DNA from: Desulfovibrio sp.
GTDB lineage: Bacteria; Desulfobacterota; Desulfovibrionia; Desulfovibrionales; Desulfovibrionaceae
Reading direction: 5' to 3'
DNA length: 64,000 nt
NCBI GenBank assembly: GCA_016218665.1
Contig: JACRDI010000008.1
Span: forward strand, 124,001-188,000
The position numbers were made by a program, and so were the translations under genes. Positions 45,177 to 58,065 of this stretch are shown here, piece by piece. Each line of letters begins with the position of its first letter. Position 1 is the first letter of the stretch. The notes under the pieces were generated by a model. That model did not search any database. It had not been told where the DNA came from and saw only the letters and a program-made list of their open reading frames with translations.

Positions 45177-46022
45177 CTAGGCCACGGCGGTGAGCATGGA
45201 GCCTGCGGCGGCGAACTGGCGCGCGCAGGAGAGATAAGCCCCGATGGCCCTGCGCATGAGCGCGGCCGGAGGGGCCTCGGCGTTTCTGGCAGAGGCAGCC
45301 CCGGCGGGGGGCGGCTGAGCGCCCGCCGGAATGGTCGACGCCTGACCGGGTGATGCATGAACGTTCGAAGCCCGGACGTTCGAGGTCTGGTCGGATGCCG
45401 CCTGGCCGGGCTGGGCAGGGTCCGCCGCCGGTGCTGATGCCTCCTCTGGCGCTGGGGCGAAAGCTGCGCGAGAAGTCGCGTTCGCGTCCGACGCAGCCAC
45501 AGCCGCCCCCGCTGCCGACGTTGTGACGGTCGTCGCTGCCGTCCCGTAGGCGCTTCTGTCCCCGCCGTCCCGGCCGTCCGGGCCGTAGGCCTGGGGTTGC
45601 GCGGCGCGGGCCTCCGTCTCCCTGCGCCAGGCGGCGGCAAGATCCTGGTGGAAGCTGCGGCCAGGGGCCGCGCCGGCGTACTGCTGCGGCTCGACGGGGG
45701 GGACGGGGTCGATGGGCGTGACGGGAGCGGTGGAAGCGGCCTCCGCCGAGGCCTGGGCGGCAGCCTGAAGGTCCTGCCCGGCCTCGTCCGGCCGTCCAGC
45801 GCCGTCTATTGCAGTGGCGGCGGCCTCCGCCGCCTCCGGCGACCAGAGCACCTGGTCGGTGGAATAGGTGATGCCCAGGGGGCCGAGCTTCAGCGACACC
45901 CGGCGCGACTGCACCTGCGGGCGCACGCCCCCAGCGCCGCCGCCCGAAAGCGGGCCGGCGGTCCCTGTGCGGGCCGCGCCTGCGCTCATGCTGGCGGGGA
46001 TGCCGTTGATGGAAGCGGACAT
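45177..46022 (-). CDS. Hypothetical Ala-rich protein
   Basis: A 281-residue protein. Residues about 35-70 (VQSRRVSLKLGPLGITYSTDQVLWSPEA) and the last 25 (LMRRAIGAYLSCARQFAAAGSMLTAVA) look ordered; the 180 residues between are Ala/Pro/Gly-rich and low complexity. No signal peptide. GGAGA precedes the ATG. The two ordered ends suggest a real protein with a disordered linker, but I cannot assign a role. Confidence 0.5.
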   Translation of the reverse strand: MSASINGIPASMSAGAARTGTAGPLSGGGAGGVRPQVQSRRVSLKLGPLGITYSTDQVLWSPEAAEAAATAIDGAGRPDEAGQDLQAAAQASAEAASTAPVTPIDPVPPVEPQQYAGAAPGRSFHQDLAAAWRRETEARAAQPQAYGPDGRDGGDRSAYGTAATTVTTSAAGAAVAASDANATSRAAFAPAPEEASAPAADPAQPGQAASDQTSNVRASNVHASPGQASTIPAGAQPPPAGAASARNAEAPPAALMRRAIGAYLSCARQFAAAGSMLTAVA

Positions 46023-46356
46023 GGCCGTCTCCGGGGTTGCCCATGCGTCCGGCCATCAAAAAAAGACCGGAAGCCGCCATTGCCGCCTGTGGCCGCGAAC
46101 CCCGGAAAGCCCCAGGAGGCTTTACCGGCGCGCGCCCCGCAGTCCTGCGGGTGGCCTGGCGGATGCGTCTTCCGTCCGTGGAAGGCTGGCGCGGCCGCAT
46201 CTTCGTCTGCACGGAGAAGGCGGCTCGCCATGAGGCCCCTGTAACCACTGGGCGTCTGCTTGGCAAGTCCCCGCCGAGCAAAATTCTCCACGTGTTGCAT
46301 TCGCACCCTGCACAGGCTACACAGGCCCATCCCAAAGCCATACCGGAAGGTGCCCC
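46023..46356 (+). promoter_or_regulatory. 334-bp nfnA upstream region with candidate promoter
   Basis: A TTGCAT-N17-TACACA pair lies at 46295-46323, about 33 bases before the nfnA start, and is a plausible sigma-70 promoter. The remainder is divergent leader for the minus-strand hypothetical gene and shows nothing else I recognise. Confidence 0.4.
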
Positions 46357-47208
46357 ATGAGTTATCGCATTCTGGAAAAGAAGGTGCTGATCCCCGGTCA
46401 GACCACCTTGCTCGTCATCGACGCGCCGCACGTGGCCAAGCACGCCAAACCCGGCAACTTCGTCATCCTGCGCACGTCCGAAAAGGGCGAGCGCATCCCG
46501 CTCACCATCGCCGACTGCGACCCGCAGGCCGGAACCGTGACCATCGTGTTCCTGGTGGTGGGCAAGAGCACTGCCGAACTCAACACCTTCGAGGAAGGCA
46601 TGAGCCTGCCCGACTTCTGCGGGCCGCTCGGCAAGCCCACCCACATCGAAAAGCAGGGCACCGTCATCTGCGTGGGCGGCGGTACGGGCGTGGCCGCCAT
46701 GCACCACATCGCCAAGGGCCACGCCGCCGCGGGCAACCGCGTGGTGGCCGTCATCGGCGCGCGCAACAAGGACCTGCTGCTCTTCTGCTCCGAGCTGGGC
46801 AACTTCTGCCCGGAAGTGCTCGTCGCCACCGACGACGGCTCCCAGGGCCACAAGGGCTTCGTCACCGAGGTGCTGAAGCAGCGCCTGGAGGAAGACAAGG
46901 ATGTCTCCGAAGTGGTGGCCATCGGCCCCGTGCCCATGATGGAGGCCGTGGCCAAGGTCACCAGGCCCTTCGGCGTCAAGACCACGGTCAGCCTCAACTC
47001 CATCATGGTGGACGGCATCGGCATGTGCGGCGCCTGCCGCTGCAGCGTGGGCGGCCAGACCAGGTTCGCCTGCGTGGACGGCCCGGAGTTCGACGGACAC
47101 CAGGTGGACTTCGGCGAGCTGCGCCTGCGCCTCTCGCAGTTCCGCCCGCAGGAGCAGGAGTCCATGAAGCTCTTCCAGGAAAAGTGCCAGTGCGCGGAGG
47201 GCAAGTAG
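46357..47208 (+). CDS. nfnA: NfnA, FAD/NAD- and [2Fe-2S]-binding subunit of NADH-dependent ferredoxin:NADP oxidoreductase
   Basis: A 283-residue subunit of the electron-bifurcating transhydrogenase that couples NADPH, NAD and ferredoxin. The ferredoxin-reductase-like fold shows an FAD region (GNFVILRTSEKGERIPLTIAD) and NAD-binding VICVGGGTGVAAMHHIAKG. The C-terminal cysteines in GIGMCGACRC and FACVDGPEFDGH bind a [2Fe-2S] cluster. It was formerly annotated as sulfide dehydrogenase beta subunit. nfnB starts two bases after its stop. Confidence 0.92.
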   Translation: MSYRILEKKVLIPGQTTLLVIDAPHVAKHAKPGNFVILRTSEKGERIPLTIADCDPQAGTVTIVFLVVGKSTAELNTFEEGMSLPDFCGPLGKPTHIEKQGTVICVGGGTGVAAMHHIAKGHAAAGNRVVAVIGARNKDLLLFCSELGNFCPEVLVATDDGSQGHKGFVTEVLKQRLEEDKDVSEVVAIGPVPMMEAVAKVTRPFGVKTTVSLNSIMVDGIGMCGACRCSVGGQTRFACVDGPEFDGHQVDFGELRLRLSQFRPQEQESMKLFQEKCQCAEGK

Positions 47209-47209
47209 C

Positions 47210-48676
47210 ATGAGCGCCACCCCTGAGAAAAAAGCCCCCAAGAAGTCCGCCCCGCGCACGGAAATGCCCGTGCAGCCGCCTTTCGTGCGCATCCAGAACT
47301 ACCTTGAAGTGGCCCTGGGCTACGGCGAGGAGGAGGCCAGGGCCGAGGCCGCGCGCTGCCTGCAGTGCAAGAAACCCCTGTGCCGCCAGGGCTGCCCCGT
47401 GGAAATCGACATCAAGGGCTTCATCGGCCAGCTGCAGAAGGGCGACCTGCCCGGCGCGTACAAGGTCCTGCGCGAGTACAACTCGCTGCCGGCCGTGTGC
47501 GGCCGCGTGTGCCCCCAGGAAACCCAGTGCGAAGGCATGTGCATCCTGGAGAAGAACCCGGACAAGACCGGCGGGGCCGTGTGCATCGGCCGGCTGGAGC
47601 GCTTCGTGGCCGACACCTTCGCCGCGCGCCTGGCCGAGGGCGACGCCGCCTGCCTGCAGATCACCGGCGAGGCCGCCTGCCGCATGACCCGCGACGATCT
47701 GCGCGTCGCCTGCATCGGCGCGGGCCCGTCCTCCCTCACCGTGGCCGGCTACCTGGCCGCCCTCGGCATCAAGGTGACCGTGTTCGAGGCCCTGCACGAA
47801 GTGGGCGGCGTGCTCGTCTACGGCATCCCCGAATTCCGCCTGCCCAAATCAATCGTCCGCCGCGAGGTGGACGCCATGAAGGAGCTGGGCGTCGAGTTCA
47901 AGACCAACTGGGTGGGCGGCAAGGCCATCACCGTGCAGGAGCTCTTCGACGAGGGCTACAAGGCCGTGTTCATCGGCGTGGGCGCGGGCCTGCCCCAGTT
48001 CATGAAGGTGCCGGGCGAGAACAGCATCGGCGTGTTCTCCGCCAACGAGTACCTGACCCGCGTGAACCTCGGCCGCGCCTACGACTTCCCCAACCACGAC
48101 ACGCCCATCTTCAAGGCCGACGAGGTCTGCGTGGTGGGCGGCGGCAACGTGGCCATGGACGCCGCCCGCACCGCCCTGCGCCTGGGCGCGAAAAAGGTCT
48201 CCATCGTCTACCGCCGCACCAAGGCCGAAATGCCCGCCCGCCTGGAAGAACTGGAACACGCCATCGAGGAAGGCGTGCACCTGGAACTGCTCTGCGCGCC
48301 CCTGGCCCTGAACGCCGACGAGAACAAGCGCCTTACCAGCATGACCGTGCAGAAGATGAAGCTGGGCGAGCCCGACGCCTCCGGCCGCCGCCGCCCAGAG
48401 CCCATCGAGGGCGAGACCGCCGACATTCCCTGCCAGCTTGTCGTCATCGCCGTGGGCACCAAGCCCAACCCCATCCTGCTCGAAGCCACCAAGGGCCTGA
48501 GCCTGAACAAGTGGGGCTACATCGACGCCAACCCCGAAACCGGCGAGACCAGCATCCACAACGTCTTCGCCGGAGGCGACATCGTCACCGGGGCCGCCAC
48601 CGTCATCAGCGCCATGGGCGCGGGACGGAAAGCCGCCAAGGAGATCGCACGGCGCCTGCTGGGCACCGAGCTGTAG
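47210..48676 (+). CDS. nfnB: NfnB, NADPH-binding bifurcating FAD subunit (GltD-like)
   Basis: A 488-residue flavoprotein, often labelled homotetrameric glutamate synthase small chain. The N-terminus binds two [4Fe-4S] clusters (CLQCKKPLCRQGCP and CGRVCPQETQCEGMC). Two dinucleotide folds follow: CIGAGPSSLTVAGYLA for FAD and VCVVGGGNVAMDAARTALRLGAKKVSIVYRR for NADPH, then the closing AGGDIVTGAATVISAMGAGRKAAKEI. Adjacent to nfnA without a large glutamate synthase gene, so the NfnAB assignment is preferred. Confidence 0.92.
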   Translation: MSATPEKKAPKKSAPRTEMPVQPPFVRIQNYLEVALGYGEEEARAEAARCLQCKKPLCRQGCPVEIDIKGFIGQLQKGDLPGAYKVLREYNSLPAVCGRVCPQETQCEGMCILEKNPDKTGGAVCIGRLERFVADTFAARLAEGDAACLQITGEAACRMTRDDLRVACIGAGPSSLTVAGYLAALGIKVTVFEALHEVGGVLVYGIPEFRLPKSIVRREVDAMKELGVEFKTNWVGGKAITVQELFDEGYKAVFIGVGAGLPQFMKVPGENSIGVFSANEYLTRVNLGRAYDFPNHDTPIFKADEVCVVGGGNVAMDAARTALRLGAKKVSIVYRRTKAEMPARLEELEHAIEEGVHLELLCAPLALNADENKRLTSMTVQKMKLGEPDASGRRRPEPIEGETADIPCQLVVIAVGTKPNPILLEATKGLSLNKWGYIDANPETGETSIHNVFAGGDIVTGAATVISAMGAGRKAAKEIARRLLGTEL

Positions 48677-48687
48677 CAGAGAATAAG

Positions 48688-48719
48688 CAAGGGGTGCCAC
48701 CCCTTGGACCCCGCCAGGG
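48688..48719 (+). repeat. Truncated 3' element after nfnB
   Basis: caaggggtgccaccccttg (48688-48706), where the central pair is changed on both sides relative to other copies, followed by accccgccaggggg, where the second hairpin breaks off. No long hairpin of its own; it faces the uvrA element. Confidence 0.75.
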
Positions 48720-48764
48720 GGCAGGGGCAGGGCGAGTGCTGCAGGGCAGGGCATGTCCTGTATC

Positions 48765-48911
48765 CATGCCGCCTTCCGCCCGGATTCTCCGCCCGGACCC
48801 TCCGCGAGGGTTTCCGGTTCCGGCGCGCAGAGGCCGGAACCGGAAACCCTCGCCAAAGGGAGTCCAGAGGGCCTCGGGCCCTCTGGCGGGGTGCAGGGGC
48901 GGCGCCCCTGC
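48765..48911 (-). repeat. Composite 3'-UTR palindromic element after uvrA
   Basis: Minus strand from the uvrA stop: gcaggggcgccgcccctgc (48893-48911), CCAGAGGG...CCCTCTGG hairpin (48864-48886), then the 19-bp hairpin at 48805-48852. The 128 bases 48765-48892 are duplicated at 42457-42584. Confidence 0.88.
48805..48852 (-). terminator. 19-bp hairpin ending the uvrA transcript
   Basis: Arms cgagggtttccggttccgg and ccggaaccggaaaccctcg, ten-base loop. The same hairpin occurs at 42497-42544. Confidence 0.8.
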
Positions 48912-48925
48912 GCTCTTGCCTGCCC

Positions 48926-51778
<2,853 letters not shown>

Positions 51779-51943
51779 TCCGGCCAAGTAATCATTACCG
51801 GGGCGCAGGCAAGGGGGAGGGCGTCCACTTGACGAAAACGGCAAAGGGGAGGTACTGAGCTATTTCCTGGACTCTCCAGCGCCGTGCGCCGGCCTTTTGC
51901 GGCCATATTGCGCGCGGGCCATCGCCGGAGACGGGAGGACGCC

Positions 51944-53335
51944 ATGTACGGACTTACCGACAACATCGTCGCCGGACCGGCCGGCCACACCACCGCAGGC
52001 CCCGCAGGCCATTTCGAGGCCGGCCCCGCAGGCAGCTTCACCCCGGGCCCGGCGGGCCAGGTGCCCATCAGCGATGGCGGCTACGTGCCCATCGACTGCA
52101 CCCCGGCCGTCATTCCCTACGCCGCGCCCAGCGGCGGCATCCTGTTCACCGAGGGCAGCACCCAGTCGCCCATCCCCAGCACGGGGGCGGCGCACGGCAT
52201 GGTCAGCCCGGGCGGCGGCGGCGGCCCCGGCGCAGGCGGCGGGGGCGCGCAGTACCTGCTGAGCGGAGGAGGCTTCTCCGGCGGCGGCGGCGGCGGTGTG
52301 TCCGTCGTCGGTGGCGGTGGCATCTCGGGCGGAGGCGGCGGCATCTCCATTGGCGGGGGGGGCGGCGGCGTCTCGGGCGGAGGCGTGAGCAGCGGCGGCG
52401 GAGGAGGAGGAGGCGCAGGCGCAGGCGTCAGCATCAGCGGCGGCTCCGGTTCCGGCGGCGGGGGCGGCGGCGGCGCAAGCGGCATCAGCTACGTGAGCGG
52501 CGGCGGCGGCGTCAGCTACATCCTGGGCGGCCCTTCGCCCGTGGCGCAAAGCACCGGCGGGGGCATCACCTATTCGTCCTATTTCGGGCCCGGCATGGCC
52601 CCGGTTGAACTGCGCGTGGGCCAGGCCATGGCCATGGCCACGGGCAGCATCCAGCCCACCCCCTCCACGGAAGGCTTCACCGTGAGCCCCGGCGGACGCA
52701 CCGTGCCCACGCCCACGGGCTATGTGCACCCGCCCCAGGCCGCGCACTTCCACGGCAGTCCGCAAACCCACGTGGCGCACCACCCCACCCAGGTCTTCAA
52801 CCACACCACCACCACGGAGGCGTGGACCGGCTACCACGCCGCCTACGTGTGGACGCCGCCGCAGGGCTCGCCCCCGCCGGCGTTCCTCGCGGGGGACTAC
52901 CTGAAGCCCTCCACCTACGATCCGCCGAAGATCATCTTCCCCGACGAGGCGCCCAGAACCGTCTCCATGGTGGACGCCAGCGTGAGCGGGCCGCGCATGC
53001 AGGTCGACCAGGCCACCACGGTGAACATCATGCAGGACTACAGCCAGTCCAGCAGCCAGGAGTTCACCACGAACAACCAGACGGACAAGACCGTGACCGT
53101 GGACTACTCCGAGACGCGCAACCAGACCCTGAACATGCCGGAAAACCGCGAGGTGACGAACAACATCGACATGTCGCAGACCAGCAGCCCGGACCTCTCC
53201 ACCACCCACAACCAGGTCACCCAGGTGAACGTGGAGGATGCGGCCCGCGTGCTGAACATGTTCTTCATCGACTCGCCCCAGGCCACCCCGGCCGAGGTGA
53301 CCCTGGGCGGCCCGGTGGTGGCCCGGGTGGGCTAG
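51944..53335 (+). CDS. Glycine-rich repeat protein of unknown function
   Basis: A 463-residue protein; the ATG at 51944 has GGGAGG five bases upstream. It has no signal peptide. Residues 10-41 are four 8-residue repeats built on AGPAG. Residues about 90-200 are runs of four to eight glycines separated by short SV/IS-type strands, a pattern able to form polyglycine II or silk-like packing. The second half is not low complexity: it is rich in Thr, Asn and Gln (TTNNQTDKTVTVDYSETRNQTLNM, REVTNNIDMSQTSS) and may form stacked beta strands. Phage tail-fibre or surface-structure proteins look similar, but I know no family match. It is divergent from uvrA. Confidence 0.6.
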   Translation: MYGLTDNIVAGPAGHTTAGPAGHFEAGPAGSFTPGPAGQVPISDGGYVPIDCTPAVIPYAAPSGGILFTEGSTQSPIPSTGAAHGMVSPGGGGGPGAGGGGAQYLLSGGGFSGGGGGGVSVVGGGGISGGGGGISIGGGGGGVSGGGVSSGGGGGGGAGAGVSISGGSGSGGGGGGGASGISYVSGGGGVSYILGGPSPVAQSTGGGITYSSYFGPGMAPVELRVGQAMAMATGSIQPTPSTEGFTVSPGGRTVPTPTGYVHPPQAAHFHGSPQTHVAHHPTQVFNHTTTTEAWTGYHAAYVWTPPQGSPPPAFLAGDYLKPSTYDPPKIIFPDEAPRTVSMVDASVSGPRMQVDQATTVNIMQDYSQSSSQEFTTNNQTDKTVTVDYSETRNQTLNMPENREVTNNIDMSQTSSPDLSTTHNQVTQVNVEDAARVLNMFFIDSPQATPAEVTLGGPVVARVG

Positions 53336-53350
53336 GTTCCGCGCGCGACC

Positions 53351-54193
53351 ATGCCTCCGCTCTCCGCACAGCGCGGCAATGCCCCTGCCGCGATTTCGGG
53401 CGCGCCTTCCGCCGGCGCGCCATCAGTTGGCGCAGCAGACCGCCGCGCCCGCTTTCCGCGCGGCCTGGCCCAGCCGGAAGGCGGCTTCCGCTTCGGGGCC
53501 GACACCCTGCTCCTGTCCGCCTTCGCCCACGCGCACCTGAAGCGCGGCGCGGCGCTCTCCGGCCTCGACATCGGCACCGGCTGCGGCGCGGCGGCCATCG
53601 GCCTGCTGCTGCTGCGGCCGGGTGAGCCCATCGCCATCACCGGCATCGACACCGGCCCGGAAATGGTTGCGGCAGCCAACCAAAACGCCGCCGACCTCGA
53701 TTTTACAGCGCATCTCCAACCTGCCCTTGCCGACGCCCGACACTACCGGTGCCCGGCGCCCTGCCATTTCGCCCTGGCCAACCCCCCTTTCCGCGTGCCG
53801 GGCACCGGCAGGCCCTGCCCGGACGACGCCCGCCACCGCGCCCGCTTCGAGGGGCCGGGGGGCTTCGCCGCCTTCGCGGCCTGCGCCGCGCGAAACCTGC
53901 GCACCGGCGGGCAGCTGTTCCTGGTGCACCTGGCGGAGCGCCTGCCGGAGCTCATGTGCGCCCTGGCCGGGCACGGCCTGCGCACGCGCCGGCTGCTGCC
54001 CGTGCAGGGACAGGAAGGCCAGGCCCCGCGCCTGGCGCTCATCCAGGCCACACTGGGCGGCGGGCAGGGCCTGGCGCTGGAGGCGCCCCTCGTGCTCTAC
54101 CGCCCGGACGGCTCGCTCACGCCCCAGGCCGCGGCCTTCTGCCCCTTCCTCCTGGCCAACCCCGCGCGCAGGTCCCGGAAACACCCCGCCTGA
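53351..54193 (+). CDS. TrmN6-like N6-adenine methyltransferase
   Basis: A 280-residue AdoMet methyltransferase. FPRGLAQPEGGFRFGADTLLLSAFA is the usual opening of tRNA1(Val) A37 N6-methyltransferases, followed by the AdoMet loop LDIGTGCGAAAIG and the catalytic ANPPFRV, an NPPF form of the NPPY motif. The first 30 residues are Ala/Pro-rich and the real start may lie later. It follows the glycine-rich gene by 15 bases, probably in one transcript. Confidence 0.8.
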   Translation: MPPLSAQRGNAPAAISGAPSAGAPSVGAADRRARFPRGLAQPEGGFRFGADTLLLSAFAHAHLKRGAALSGLDIGTGCGAAAIGLLLLRPGEPIAITGIDTGPEMVAAANQNAADLDFTAHLQPALADARHYRCPAPCHFALANPPFRVPGTGRPCPDDARHRARFEGPGGFAAFAACAARNLRTGGQLFLVHLAERLPELMCALAGHGLRTRRLLPVQGQEGQAPRLALIQATLGGGQGLALEAPLVLYRPDGSLTPQAAAFCPFLLANPARRSRKHPA

Positions 54194-54324
54194 ACGCCAC
54201 CCCACCCTTGCGCCCCTTGCAAACGCATCGGAAGCGCGTTACTAACCGGCGACTCTTGCGTACGGCCCGCATGGACCAGCGCAGGACATGCATGCCCACA
54301 ACACTCTAAAGAGGTATCCAACCC

Positions 54325-54954
54325 ATGAAGAAGCTCTGCGCACTCCTGCTCCTGGCCCTCGCCGCCAGCGTGCTCGCCGGCTGCAACAGCAACAACAAGA
54401 TCGCCGTTGTGGACGGGGCCAAGGTCTTCCGCGAGTCCAAGCCCGGCCAGGACGCCATGGCCTATCTGCGCAACAAGAGCACCGAGCTCCAGGCCGAGGC
54501 CAAGGCCGCCCAGGAGAAGGTGCAGGCCAAGCAGACCCAGGAGAACGCCGCCGCCTTCCAGGAGGCCGTGACCAAGTACCAGTCCACCATGGGCTCCGAG
54601 CAGCAGCGCGTGGTCGGCCTGCTGCAGGACCAGTTCAACAAGATCCTCGAAAAGTACCGCAAGGACAACAAGGTTGACGTGATCCTGGCCAAGGACGTGG
54701 TCCTGTCCTACGACGAGGCCTCCGACATCACCAACAAGGTCATCGAGGAAATCAACAAGACCACCATCGACCTGAACGCCAAGCCCGAGGCCAAGCCCGA
54801 AGCCGCCGCCCCCAAGGCCGACGCTCCCGCCGCTCCGGCTGGCGCTCCGGCCAAGCCCGAGGCCAAGCCCGAGGCCCCGGCCAAGCCCGAAGCCAAGCCG
54901 GCCGCCCCGGCCAAGCCTGAGGCCAAGCCCGCCGCCGAGGCCAAGAAGCCCTAG
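54325..54954 (+). CDS. OmpH/Skp-like lipoprotein with Ala-Lys-Pro tail
   Basis: A 209-residue lipoprotein. The signal peptide ends in a lipobox, VLAGC. Residues 25-150 match OmpH/Skp: a [18 protein letters not shown] strand, then a long helical segment ([30 protein letters not shown]) that forms tentacles in Skp, then [24 protein letters not shown]. The last 55 residues are [13 protein letters not shown] repeats, probably extended like TonB or wall-spanning linkers. Skp itself is soluble, so the lipid anchor is a difference. A GAGG site lies upstream and a strong terminator follows. Confidence 0.82.
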   Translation: MKKLCALLLLALAASVLAGCNSNNKIAVVDGAKVFRESKPGQDAMAYLRNKSTELQAEAKAAQEKVQAKQTQENAAAFQEAVTKYQSTMGSEQQRVVGLLQDQFNKILEKYRKDNKVDVILAKDVVLSYDEASDITNKVIEEINKTTIDLNAKPEAKPEAAAPKADAPAAPAGAPAKPEAKPEAPAKPEAKPAAPAKPEAKPAAEAKKP

Positions 54955-54976
54955 GCTTCATCAGCTCGCCATGCGC

Positions 54977-55013
54977 AAGGGCCGCCGCGACAACACGTCG
55001 CGGCGGCCCTTTT
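54977..55013. terminator. Bidirectional terminator between the OmpH-like gene and the hybrid kinase
   Basis: Perfect 15-bp stem aagggccgccgcgac / gtcgcggcggccctt, loop aacac, followed by TT. It is flanked by convergent genes and has no CCAG module. Confidence 0.9.
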
Positions 55014-55051
55014 CGTTCGGCAAGCCGGCGCCAGATTCGGAGGCGGCCCGG

Positions 55052-57475
<2,424 letters not shown>

Positions 57476-57617
57476 GTGGAATCTCCCGGAAGCAGAGGCT
57501 GCCTCTGTCGATGCGGATGGGGGGGCAAGCTACGACTGTAGCAAAACTACGTAGCCGTTGGCAAGGGCATACGCTTTGCGCCGCAAGAAAGATGCCCGCC
57601 GCCGCTCCGGGCGCCCC

Positions 57618-58064
57618 CTAGGGGGTGGCTGGCGGGAACATGCGGCGCTCGCGCTCCAGCAGCTCCGCCAGGGTGACGGAGTCATAGACGCCTTCCAGGG
57701 CCTCGCGCGCCTGATCCCACAGGCTCATGAACACGCAGCCGCCCTTGAGCGGGCAGGGTTGGTCGGCGCCGGTGCGGCAGTCCACGGGCAGCATGGCCCC
57801 GTTGTACAGGCGGATGACGTCGCCCACGGTGATCTCCCCGGCCGGCCGGGCCAGGTGGAAGCCCCCGGCCTTGCCCCGGCGCGAGGTGACGAAGCCCGCC
57901 TGGCGCAGCTCCAGCAGTATGCCGTCCAGAAAGCGCTTGGGAATGGCCTGGGCCTGGGCGATGTCGCCCGCGGCGAGGACCGGGTCGGCCGGGTCCGCCT
58001 CGGCCCGGCGGGCCAGCTGGAACAGGGCGCGCAGGGCGTACTGGCAGCGTTGGGTCAATTGCAT
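57618..58064 (-). CDS. Rrf2-family regulator with three cysteines, last gene of the methionine operon
   Basis: A 148-residue winged-helix regulator. The N-terminus (QLTQRCQYALRALFQLAR) and GGFHLARPAGEITVGDVIRLYNG are typical of Rrf2/IscR/CymR. Cysteines at 96, 104 and 110 (CX7CX5C) lie where IscR holds an Fe-S cluster, with different spacing. It begins one base after the metXW stop, so it is co-transcribed with and probably regulates metY-metXW or sulfur assimilation, as CymR does; this is inference. Confidence 0.88.
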   Translation of the reverse strand: MQLTQRCQYALRALFQLARRAEADPADPVLAAGDIAQAQAIPKRFLDGILLELRQAGFVTSRRGKAGGFHLARPAGEITVGDVIRLYNGAMLPVDCRTGADQPCPLKGGCVFMSLWDQAREALEGVYDSVTLAELLERERRMFPPATP

Positions 58065-58065
58065 G

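Noticed and set aside
47210..48676. Glutamate synthase small subunit in nitrogen assimilation
   Set aside because: No large subunit is present, and the gene follows nfnA by one base, the standard NfnAB arrangement.
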